Of a stretch of DNA of 64,000 nucleotides, positions 1-9,126 are shown one piece after another. This stretch comes from Megamerina dolium (Eukaryota > Arthropoda > Insecta > Diptera > Megamerinidae). The position numbers and the translations under genes are program-made. The number at the start of each line of letters is the position of its first letter. The first letter of the stretch is position 1. The notes under the pieces were generated by a model, which did not search any database, was not told the DNA's origin, and worked only from the letters and a program-made list of their open reading frames with translations. Location: assembly GCA_963854835.1 (NCBI GenBank), contig OY978525.1, positions 71,972,128 to 72,036,127 of the forward strand, written 5' to 3'.

Positions 1-9
1 GAAGAGGAA

Positions 10-1792
10 ATGAGCATGGGTGTACATTTGGAAAATATCATTGAAGAAACCCTTCAAAGTGTTATAGAAAATGGGGACGAGATTGATTTGAATTTATTGG
101 AGGGAATTGTTGACGACGAAGAAAAGGCTGAAGATGATAGTATCGCTGAAAAAACTGTGCAAGAAATTTTGGAGAAAATCAATTTAGATAGTTTAAGGTG
201 GAGGAGCACGGGCATGAACGTTTGCGATGCTTCCTGGAAAAATGAAATGGTATGCGGAAAGGTCAAAGATCCACTCGACTATTTCATAGATGATGAAATT
301 ATACAAAAAATCTGCCACGAAACTAATTTATATGCGTTGCAAACCAAGGGCATTGAATTAAAATGCAAAACCTCCGAGATCAGGCGATTTTTGGGGGTAC
401 TTATTTATTTAGGTGTAGTAAATATTCCCCAAATGCGAATGGCTTGGGCATCCAATTTTAAACTGTCAGCTGTAACACAAGCGTTATCACGAAACCGCTT
501 TGAGAGAATAAAAGAATTCTTCCATATAAATGATAATTTAAAACAACCTGAAAAGAGTGAACCTGATTTTGACAAGCTTTATAAAATACGTCCATTATTG
601 CAGAAACTAAAAGAAAAATGCAACGAACTGGAGCAGGAAGAACATCAAAGCATCGATGAACACATGATTACATATAAAGGTAACCATGCACTCCAATAAC
701 ATTAAATTATATTTGTACATTTTCTTATCATTAGGTCGTCACAGTCTGAAACAATATTTGCCCAAAAAGCCTCACAAGTGGGGATTTAAAATGTTCACAA
801 GAGCTGGCGTATCAGGTATTATATACGATTTTAGTCTCTACATTGGAGAAGGAACGTGTCCATCCTACGGATTGGGAATCTCGTCAGATATTGTTTTATA
901 TTTGGCCTCCAATATTCCTGCAAATAAGAATTTCGACAATTGGTTCACTTCCATAAGTCTTATGATTGCTTTAAAAGAAAAAGGCATCCTAGCAACAGGC
1001 ACAATTCGAAGCAATCGGTTAAAAAATTGTCATCTGAAAAATGAACAGGACCTTAAAAAAGAAGGACGAGGATCATACGATTTGAAATATGAAACAACGC
1101 ACGATATAATTGCCTGTCGCTGGTACGACAACAAAACCGTTCAACTGCTTTCAAATTATGTCGCTGAAAATCCATTATCGGAATGCAAACGATGGTGTCG
1201 TAAAGATCTAAATCACATAAACATACCCCGACCTGCCATTGTTGAATGTTACAACAAACATATGGGAGGGGTTGATCTTGCTGACATGTTGTTGGAGCTT
1301 TACAAAATCAACCACCGTTCTGAGAAATGGTATATGCGGATAGTTTACTGTTGTTTCAATACAGCGGTAGTCAATAGCTGGCTGTTGTATCGAAGAGACA
1401 GAAAAAACGAAAGCGGAGAAACGAATCATATGCCATTGCTAAATTTTCAATTGGAAATAGCAAACGAGCTGCTAAGCGCACAGGAAACAACAAACCCACG
1501 CAAAAGAGGTCGCCCTTCGTTTCTTCCTTTAACCGTGGAGTCCAATCCATCATCACCATATGATTCAGAAGCTCCATCATCACCCTGTACATCAACATCG
1601 AGTAAGCGTTCGTACATTGCGGAACCTCCAAAATCCACCCGTCTTGATCAAACCGGTCACTGGATTGAGTGGGGAGCAAAAGGGAGGTGTAGGTTATGTC
1701 ACACTGGTTTCCCGCGCTCAAAGTGCTCTAAATCTAAAGTTTTTTTATGCTCGAACCCACAAAAAAATTGTTTCGTCTCATATCACACTTAA
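10..1792 (+). CDS. piggyBac-family transposase, two exons (10..679 and 735..1792)
   Basis: DDE_Tnp_1_7 (piggyBac) cut-and-paste transposase; members excise at TTAA sites. Seen: an acidic N-terminus, then the three catalytic aspartates in family context: SIDEHMI (D216), FDNWFTS and HMGGVDLAD. A basic RKRGRP stretch follows, then a C-terminal cysteine-rich finger (RCRLC, later SKCSKS, FLCS, KNCF), where the family's DNA-binding zinc domain sits. The two open stretches are in different frames. A GT...AG intron at 680..734 joins them in phase inside a Gly codon, giving an uninterrupted ITYKG-RHSLKQYLP reading. The frame is open to base 1, so the true start may lie left of the window. No TTAA-flanked terminal repeat was found downstream. 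All three Asp and the finger survive, so this may be an active or domesticated copy. Family certain; autonomy unknown. Confidence 0.88.
680..734 (+). other. 55-bp spliceosomal intron in the piggyBac transposase
   Basis: Begins GTAACC and ends TCATTAG, with an AT-rich interior. Reading through it gives a stop at 697..699. Removing it restores one frame across a stretch conserved in piggyBac transposases. The size is typical of short dipteran introns. Splicing is inferred, not shown. Confidence 0.7.
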
Positions 1793-2196
1793 TTTTTAAA
1801 AAATTTTAATTAAACAAATAAAACATATCTGAATATGTACGTATGTGTTTTTCTAAATATTTGTACCACAATGGCGAGATGTTGCCTATAGGCAACATTT
1901 CATAACGGTCAAACCATGAAGGATAGAATTTTGAAATTGATATCAGTTCATATTTAGGGCCCCACCAACTCAAATAGGTCATCAAAAAAATTTTTGCCAC
2001 GCCCAAATTTTTATTGCTTTTGTTAGCAACGACGATTCAAAAGTCACGGTCGCCATATAATGCAAAACAACCTTTCTTGGCTTCAGCTTAGGCGATACTG
2101 CCTTTCTTTATTGATATCACTTACATCCTAACTTAAACTGAAAACAGTGTGATAGCTTACGTCGTAAAGCTTTTTATGAGAATGACATTTGCTGTC

Positions 2197-2198
<2 letters not shown>
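1793..2198. other. AT-rich non-coding, probable 3' flank of the piggyBac element
   Basis: No credible ORF. It contains a perfect 20-bp palindrome at 1879..1898 (ATGTTGCC-TATA-GGCAACAT). I see no obvious terminal inverted repeat plus TTAA. Confidence 0.4.
1879..1898. repeat. Perfect 20-bp palindrome
   Basis: ATGTTGCCTATAGGCAACAT, self-complementary, in the 3' flank of the piggyBac gene. It could be a subterminal transposase-binding palindrome of the element; unproven. Confidence 0.7.
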
Positions 2199-2295
<97 letters not shown>

Positions 2296-2306
2296 TATAT
2301 ATATAC
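2199..2306. repeat. (TA)n microsatellite
   Basis: About 45 TA units with one small interruption near the right end. It abuts the remnant of the CFAP57-like gene, so the missing downstream exons may have been lost here. Confidence 0.95.
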
Positions 2307-3190
2307 CTGCAAAAATTGTGCGACAAACCTCTAAAGAGATGCGTTGTATATTGACCGAAAATTTGGAGATAAAAAACTGTGTGCTACGTAGATGAGTGCC
2401 GCGTTTTCTGTTTCAGCGGTATGTACTTAAGAAGGAGATCCACAGCTATGAACGCCATAGACGTACAGTGGAAATTTGGTTTAATATTATTACTAATCAC
2501 CAAGCCTTTTTCAGATTTATTCATTAGCACAAGGATATTTGGATTACATGCAATGCATTCAGCAACACCACGCGAATTATTACTGGTTGGGCGTCCTTCC
2601 ATGACCGTACTTGTTTTATAGAGCACAAGTAAGTATACAATATCATCAGGCGACTTAGTAAGTGCAATAATAGCTTTGGCATCCTGTGTAAATGCGATTT
2701 GATGTATCTTTGAATTCTTAGCGTCGGTTGCAAGTAGTAAATTTCGGCGTTTTTTTCAGAGTTCCCAAATCAGAAATACATATATTGCTGCCACTAAAAA
2801 GAGTACACACGTTAATAGGTCTGCAATTTATTTTCCAATACTATTGAATTTTACATTCTTGGACATGTTTCGACAACAGCTAAGAGTTTTCGATGAGAAT
2901 TAATGGAAATAATTTCTGGATTAGTTTGCTCAGGGAATCTAATATGAAAATATATTTGTTAGAAATAATCATGGAATCTGGATGTTTTAGCATATATTCG
3001 TATGTGCATATGTACCTTAGGAATCGCTGCTAACAAAATCGTGAAAAGCTAAAACTCCTTCCACTGGATAAATAACTTCCTGATTTATATTGAAGTGTAT
3101 ATTTCCCACAACATCGGTTCGTAAACCATAAATATTCTTTGGACGAATAGTTACAGTCGAAATGGATGTGTTAACTGCACCGGTATCCAT
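2305..3190 (-). pseudogene. CFAP57/WDR65-like axonemal WD-repeat protein, 5' exons, frame-damaged
   Basis: Minus-strand host-gene fragment. Exon 1 is 3190..3016 (Met-Asp-Thr-Gly start, with IYGLRTDVVGNIHFNINQE). Exon 2 is 2938..2855 (NPEIISINSHRKLLAVVE). Exon 3 runs from 2793 to about 2384 or further (SNICISDLGTLKK, then IHQIAFTQDAKAIIALTKSP, then RGVAECIACNPN). Both introns have GT...AG ends (3015..2939 and 2854..2794; 77 and 61 bp). The order matches the N-terminal WD blades of CFAP57, a ciliary/flagellar dynein-arm regulator. Two single-base lesions break the frame: a TAA at the end of exon 1 (a CC run) and a shift in a seven-A run in exon 3. Downstream text near 2310-2430 still looks gene-like in another frame. 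Either a decayed copy or homopolymer assembly errors. Identity rests on recalled family patterns. Confidence 0.55.
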
Positions 3191-3289
3191 TATTCTAATT
3201 ATTTTAAGGGAAGCCGACCTCGATATGGGATCATGGATGTGTCACTAGAGGGGATGCTCATCTGAGTACCTTCAAGGTATCTTTGTTGA

Positions 3290-3712
3290 ATGCCATGGAG
3301 TCCCTTGAAGACGATGTCAATGACATTGGATTTGTCGGCAGAGCACGGGTGCACTAAGGTGCAAAAATCAGCAATCCAAGCAATGGCTGTGCAAGACGGT
3401 GGAGCACCTAACCGGCTTGTGGAGGTTGCAAAGCTCAAATGTGACAACCTAACTGCCTCGTCTTCAAATAGGAAGATGGTGATTGTGGCTCATGGCAATA
3501 CTGTGGCCAGCGACATTATTCTCAGGAGACTACAGCGCCAAAACGTCTGTGTGAAGGACACTTCCAAATGGAGTGTTATCCTCATAGAAAAATTTGGCGA
3601 GGCACAAAGAGCAGGTGTCGTACTCACCGTGCTGTGTCCCAAGGAGGACGCGGAGGCTATCAAGATCGCAGGGAAGAGACAAAAAGACATAGGAACGACT
3701 GTAGAATGGTAA
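3290..3712 (+). pseudogene. Loa-like ORF1 (Gag-like) C-terminal fragment
   Basis: The 140-codon open stretch contains a segment ending CPKEDAEAIKIAGKR, which resembles the end of ORF1 proteins of Loa/R1-type LINEs. In intact relatives this lies before the CCHC knuckles. The knuckles are not seen here; after a stop the sequence passes to the ORF2 linker. Assignment by position and faint similarity. Confidence 0.35.
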
Positions 3713-3749
3713 GGATATCGAAACGAACGGATTGTACAAGGTACTGTGA

Positions 3750-4290
3750 AGATCTTAAGGAATTATTGCCAGAGAGGTTTAAGAGACCTAGACCAACCAC
3801 AGATGTTGAGTATCTGATGAGGGCTATCAGCTCAACCATGATCAAAGCATTTGAAGCTTCATGTCCTCTGACGGTAGTGGACGAAGGCGATCCCACTCCA
3901 TGGTATAATGGGGAACTGGAATTCATGAAAAAGGAGACAAGAAGGCTTTTAATCGTCACATGAGAGGGGAACCCAACGCGTGGGACGACTATAAGACAAA
4001 GAAAAGGGAGCTGAAGAAGACTCTACGCAACCGTAAAAGGAAAACATGGAGGGAATTTTGTTCAAATATGCAAGATATGACCGATGTATGTAGATTACAG
4101 AGGATCCGAGAAAAGCAAGTTAGATATGGTGCAAATAATGGCTTGTATTGGGATTACCGGAGCTATCCGGACGACCCCAGTAGAAGCATTGGAAGTCTTT
4201 CTGGGGCTGCTGCCGTTGGACTTGCATATTATGAAGTCAGCGGCATTAACAGCATTACGTCTGAAGACAACCAATAATTGGTATGGATTC
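3750..4290 (+). pseudogene. Loa-like ORF2: pre-RT linker fused to post-RT segment (RT core deleted)
   Basis: Seen across two frames: DPTPWYNGELEFMKKETRRLL followed by KRELKKTLRNRKRKTWREFC, the Trp/Arg-rich linker between endonuclease and RT. Immediately after comes ACIGITGAIRTTPVEALEVF and LPLDLHIMKSAA, which in relatives follows the RT thumb. The palm with the YADD motif is absent, so a deletion of well over 1 kb is inferred near 4110-4120. Confidence 0.6.
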
Positions 4291-4345
4291 GGCACGGAGA
4301 TAGGGCACAGGGGCATCCTGCTATATAGCAGTGTAAAGGAGCCGC

Positions 4346-4702
4346 CGTAGCTCAGTGGTTAGTGTGTTCGCCTTCTGATGTGTAGGTCGTGGTTCAATCC
4401 CCGGCTGATGCATAACAAATTTAATATCGATAAGATTTTTCTTTCGAACGGTACCCACCTATCGCCAAGCAATTGGCAATTCTTCCGACAGTAACAACTT
4501 GCCATGAAAAAGCTTCTCAAAGAACTCTGTGACAAAGCTCAGAAAAAGTGATGTCACAAGTGTTCTGCCGTTCGGAACCGGCTAAAATAAGTAGGTCCCT
4601 TCTAATATTGTCCAAAATTTAAGACGCACAACAGTAATGGAAGAGAAGCTCGGCCAATGAGCCCTTTGGGGCTTTATGTGCCACATATTTATTTATTTAT
4701 TT
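4346..4702 (+). mobile_element. tRNA-derived SINE, copy 1 (full length, about 357 bp)
   Basis: The head is tRNA-like with pol III boxes: A box TAGCTCAGTGG at 4348..4358 and B box GGTTCAATCC at 4391..4400. The roughly 290-bp body is conserved in all four copies in the window. The tail is a TTTA-rich repeat after GTGCCACATA. A perfect 12-bp target duplication flanks it. The anticodon-arm region reads CCTTCTGAT, and the T arm resembles Lys or Arg tRNAs; the parent tRNA is not settled. It has no coding capacity and needs a LINE partner. Confidence 0.88.
4348..4400 (+). promoter_or_regulatory. Internal RNA polymerase III promoter (A and B boxes) of SINE copy 1
   Basis: TAGCTCAGTGG fits the tRNA A box and GGTTCAATCC fits the B box (one base from the consensus GGTTCGANTCC). 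Spacing of about 32 bp between the boxes is normal for a tRNA-type internal promoter. Confidence 0.8.
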
Positions 4703-4740
4703 TAAAGGAGCCGCAAGTGCCAATGGAGGTAATGGGTAGG

Positions 4741-5628
4741 CTGAAGATGACTGAAAAGTCAAACAGAACACTCATTGAAGACGGCCTCACACATGATGTA
4801 TGTGAGGAAAATTACATCAGTATTTTTACAGATGGTTCATTAATGGATGGCAGAGCGGGTGCTGGAATCTTCTCTAAAGAGTTGGGACTAGCATGCACTC
4901 TGAATCTGGGAAGATATGTATCGGTCTATCAAGCAGAAATGCTTGGTCTAATGCACGCGCTAGACCATCTACTGAATGGAAAGGTGAAAGGAAAGAAAAT
5001 CTTGCTAGCACTCGATAACCAGGCGGTGGTCAGGCGACTGCAACAACCTACGGTATCTTCTAAGTTGACGCTCGAATGTGTTCAGAAACTTAACGGGTGT
5101 GCTCGTAGTAATTCGATTACTCTTATGTGGGTGAAGGGACACATTGGTATAGAACAAAATGAAGCTGCAGACGACTTGGCTAGACAAGGATCTGAAGCTG
5201 AATTTTATGGACCGGAACCAGTAGTTGCTCTTAGCAGCGGGACGGTGAAGGCAAAGGTCGAAGAGTGGATAAAGAAACTCCATCTCACGAGATGGGAGAA
5301 CTTATCCACTTGTAGATAGGCAAAGGCTTTGTTGAGGCTATCAAAGGGCAGTGAATCGGGGAGGGCTCTCGGTCTAGGACGAATGACTCTAAGCTGGTTT
5401 ACTGCATTAATAACTGGGCATGGCAATTTCAGGTACCACCTCAGCAAGATGGGTCTTGTTGAAGAGGAGGATGCTGACATTTGCAGATTATGCATGGAAG
5501 AGGCAGAGACAGCGGCGCACATAGTGTGCCAGTGTCCTGCATTGGCAAGCAGGGGGATGTCCACACTGGGTCGCCAATTGATGAACTCGAAATGTGGAAC
5601 ATACCCCACAAAGACATGCTTGAAATAA
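4741..5628 (+). pseudogene. Loa-like ORF2 C-terminus: RNase H domain and terminal Cys/His motif
   Basis: RNase H removes RNA from the cDNA hybrid. Seen: IFTDGSLMDGRAGAG (first Asp), YQAEMLGLMHAL (Glu), LALDNQAVV (Asp), and WVKGHIGIEQNEAADDLARQG (His and last Asp), so the catalytic set looks complete. One stop at 5317..5319 separates this from RMTLSWFTALITGHGNF and the terminal motif ICRLCMEEAETAAHIVCQC. The upstream end is cut by the SINE insertion. Confidence 0.8.
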
Positions 5629-5675
5629 CCCGTTATTTTTATAGATTATCTTAAAAAAAAAAAAAACAATCAACG

Positions 5676-5924
5676 ATGACCAAAATCGAATTACTTCAGC
5701 ACGCACCTTATTCGGCAGATTTAGCTCCTTCGGATTATTTTCTATTTCCAAATTTGATAAAATGGTTTGGTGGTAGAAGATTTGCCAACAATGGAGAGGT
5801 GGAGTCTGCAGTAGATGACTATTTTAATGAGCTAAACAGTTCATACTATAAACAGGGTGTCGAAGCTATAGAATATCGCTGGAAAAAGCGTATAGAGCTA
5901 AAAGGATATTATGTTGAAAAATAA
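5676..5924 (+). pseudogene. mariner (DD34D) transposase C-terminal remnant
   Basis: The 82 codons cover HAPYSADLAPSDYFLFPNL, with the third catalytic Asp in APSDYFLF, through to the normal mariner C-terminus (YRWKKRIELKGYYVEK, stop). The helix-turn-helix and first two Asp are absent. No terminal repeat recognised. It sits right after the Loa poly-A. Confidence 0.8.
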
Positions 5925-6340
5925 AGAAAAAATTTCCCAAATTTGTTGTTTTCTTTGTTAGTTCCGGTAGTTTTGGGACCCCCTCGTACCATAGCAAAAC
6001 ACGCAATATTGGGTACCCAGAGTCGAATCCGAGCAGAATGAATGAAAATATATTGTTTGATCTGTACTCTGTGCCCAGGTTCGAATCATGGGAAATTAAA
6101 AAAAAAATTTTAACATGAGAATTATAATGCAAATAATCAAAATAAATATTTTAATTCGAAGCGGCGAAGAGCAAAAATAGGTTATTTGGAAATATTTGAA
6201 AAGAAAATGAAATTAGGAATTATAACGCATTGGATGACAATTTCTAACCGTGCGACTAATTGTCAATTAATTATTAACAATTAAATTTCCAACCGTGCGA
6301 TATATAAGGTTACAATTGTTCCCTTCATGCTTCACAATTT
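5925..6340. other. Non-coding spacer
   Basis: AT-rich, with no ORF or repeat that I can name. Two similar phrases (CCGTGCGACTAATTG near 6248 and CCGTGCGATATA near 6292) suggest a small local duplication. Confidence 0.4.
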
Positions 6341-8330
6341 CGAACTAATTCGTCTGAGTCCTTTCTAATACCTGGCCAAACAAATCGACTGGTTTTTAGC
6401 TTAGCCATGGCTCTTACTCCTAGATGAGACAATGAATGTATTTTAGTCAGTATCTGATTACGAAATTGCTTCGGAATGTACGATCGAAAGTGTGAGGTTG
6501 GTGAATCACATATGAGCTGTGTCGCTATTTGGAATAAAGAAAGGTTTTAGAACGATAGACGTGTTTTGCGCACCCTGTTCGTTAAGGTGCTTTTGAAGCT
6601 CGGCACAATTTTGGTAGGCTATGGCAATTTTAACATAATCGATATTCTGATTGCTGGTTGCGTTTTCTTCGACCGGTATGTATCGGACCTTAGTCATGAA
6701 CTGGCCGATTAAATAGAGTCAACATACTCGACGCGGAGAAGCTTTCTCAAATTTCTGAAGATTAATGGACGATGATATCATATTCTTTTTTTTTTTTTAT
6801 ATGATACTAAGTAACATCTACAGCCTTCGATCATGTAGCGAAAATGACAAACACCTTGGTACATGGCAGTCGTACGTACTCCACTTACATTGCGCACTAG
6901 TGAGGTTTTTTGAATAAGTACGATCATTCTTTTTGTTGCCAACTATTAATTTTTGCAGCTGTGATTGTGATTTTATAGTATGTGGCAAGAATTTTCTGTA
7001 AACGTTTATCATTGCGATAAAAGTTTTCAATTCTTTAGCCACCGTAGGATAGATAGCCTTGAATGGCTGTATTTTTTTCTGGCAACGATCGAATCCCTTG
7101 TGAGTTGACAAGATGGCGTCCGAAAACTGTTTGTAGGTCACCGCAATGTTATCGTTGTTAATGCTATACAAATGCCGTCTATGTGGAGGAAAGCAATATC
7201 CAAGCCTCGTTAAATTTCGTTAATTAGTCTTTGGAAGGTCTACACTGCATTGCAAAGTCCGAAGGTCATGAATTTAAATTCAAATAACTCGAACGGTGCT
7301 GTTATAGCTGTTGTGGCAATGTCGTCTTTGTGAATAGGTATCTGGTGACGGGCTTTTCGGAGGTCAATTTTGGAAAAAACTTTTTACCTTGCAAATGGTT
7401 CGTGAAAGCGGATAAGTATTGGAGTGAGTAACGGTCGGGCAATGTGTGTGTATTTAGGGCACGAAAATTGCTGGAACGTTTCCACGTTCCATCACTTTTT
7501 TTTAACCATATGCAATGGTTCTTGATTCCTGACCTCATTCAGAATTCGAATTAATTTCGCGTTGCTTCCAACTTCTCGGGCGACAATCGTAGGGGGCGAG
7601 AAAACACAGGCTGACCTGTAGTCTCGATTTGTAGGAAAGTAGTTGATTTTGTCATAGGGCGATGTTGTAAAATTGTAATGTCAGCAAATTCAGAAAGTAT
7701 TTTAGTAAATGGATTGGATGGATCAAACGGTTTAATACAATAAGAAATACATTTTACTGTTGTGGTGAACTGCAACTTTAGTCGGGTGACATTGTCTATG
7801 AGTTGGATGCGAAGCAAGTCAACGAGTAGATCGAAGAAAGGAATAAAATTTGCGCCGATGATGGGACTTCTAACATCGGCAACTATAAAAGACCAATGAA
7901 AGTCACGGCGAAATCCAAATTTATTCGTTTTTACAGACAATCTTAATTGGCAAACAATTGGTAGCGTCGAGTCTTGTTGTAGTTGAACAAATATCAAAAG
8001 ATTTAGGAGTGGGAGGAGCGTCAGCGGAATACTTTACGTTGTGTGGCAGATTCGATAACGTTTGTCAATTGCGTTAACAGTCATGGTGACGCGGAACTAT
8101 CCCTCGAAGAAACTACTTGTACTGAGCAACATTTATGGTAACACGAGCTACGACACTTACGAGCGTTCCGACCATGTCTTTGATGATACGTGTATTTGAA
8201 ATTTCGCGATGTGAACGCGCACATGTTGTAAAACAATCAAGCGTCTTACTTACTTCGGCTACAGCCTCACGCAATTCCGCAACTTCAGTTGCGGAATTCC
8301 AAACCAAAATTCTATAGTGATAAACCACGC
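6340..8330 (-). mobile_element. Degenerate Ty3/Gypsy pol, CsRn1/Kabuki-like
   Basis: Broken minus-strand pol read from high to low coordinates. 7997..7551: a protease/RT linker including SPIIGANFIPFFDLLVD. 7538..7302: RT with SDGTWKRSSNFRALNTHTLPDRY, a counterpart of the CsRn1-clade 'RALN-TIPDRYP' block. 7171..6818: the RT/RNase H join with VAKELKTFIAMINVYRKFLP. 6697..6506: the end of RNase H. About 6480-6340: the integrase HHCC start (IHSLSHLGVRAMAKLK). Multiple stops and frameshifts; no LTRs identified. Dead. Confidence 0.7.
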
Positions 8331-9126
8331 TTTTATGTTGGTATTTGTCAACTCAATGCGACCCCTGTCACATAAGATTAAATTTTGCTGCCATAAGATC
8401 GAATTTTAATACCCAAAAAGTGGCAAGTTAATTTACTTTTGAGCCTAATAAGTAACCCTATAAGCTTTACTAGTGAATAATTTATTTTCGTACCACTATT
8501 ATCGGTGGAATTGATTTAGGCACGAAGGTGGCACGATTTAAGCCACGTGAATCTCCACTTCGGTAAGATAAATCCACGTTCTTACGTAAATTCCAGGCTA
8601 ATGGTTATAACGAAATTGTTATATTATGTTATATCTAGAATAATTAGTACTTATGTATATACATAACTGTTATGCTACTACTGCTCATCATGAATATATG
8701 GAGATTCAATTAATTAATGCCCAAACCTAAGGTAATTCAACACTAACTTAAAGTTCAATTTTGAAAGTTCCGTGGTGTTAATTCGTCGATACTTTGTTAT
8801 TACCAATATAAAATCTATTGTGAAATGCATTTATACGTGCTGCAACACATTAGAGTTGCAACTGGCGCTGAAGTGTTCTACATGATTGAACAACAAAGCA
8901 ACATGCCTGTAAAAAGATAGTACGGACATTTAGTGTTAATAAGTGTAGTTTATAGCAATATTATTTCGGTCCACTGATATATAACAAGACATATAAATTT
9001 AAAAAAAAACAACAACAAAAAGTTTGCACATAGAGTGTATGCGTACATTTGTACATATATATTTCTACTATCTGATTAAAGTGACAAGGATACTGTGACC
9101 ATGTGTTACATCATCAATTCCATATA
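8331..9126. other. Non-coding AT-rich spacer
   Basis: No ORF of note and no repeat shared with other parts of the window. It may include the lost gag or LTR of the preceding Gypsy, but I cannot show it. Confidence 0.3.

Larger units (their letters stand above)
4334..4714 (+). repeat. 12-bp target-site duplication around SINE copy 1
   Basis: TAAAGGAGCCGC occurs at 4334..4345 and again at 4703..4714, exactly bracketing the SINE. This is the signature of LINE-mediated insertion and fixes the element boundaries. Confidence 0.9.
3205..5667 (+). mobile_element. Loa-like non-LTR retrotransposon, internally deleted (copy 1)
   Basis: A LINE of the Loa/Bilbo type, recognised by its order: ORF1-like segment, endonuclease/RT linker, then an RNase H domain followed by a CCHC-like terminal motif, then a poly-A run at 5654..5666. 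It begins directly beside the CFAP57-like first exon. The core of the reverse transcriptase is missing: the pre-RT linker (to about 4110) runs straight into the post-RT segment (about 4120-4290). A SINE at 4346..4702 splits it. Dead copy. Confidence 0.75.

Noticed and set aside
2149..2334. Open frame made of Ile-Tyr repeats
   Set aside because: Produced by the (TA)n microsatellite; same for the frames at 18992-19291, 19066-19380 and 56645-57246.
4346..4420. tRNA gene on the plus strand (A and B boxes present)
   Set aside because: The head does not fold into a proper acceptor stem, and the same sequence with the same 290-bp body recurs four times with target duplications. It is a SINE.
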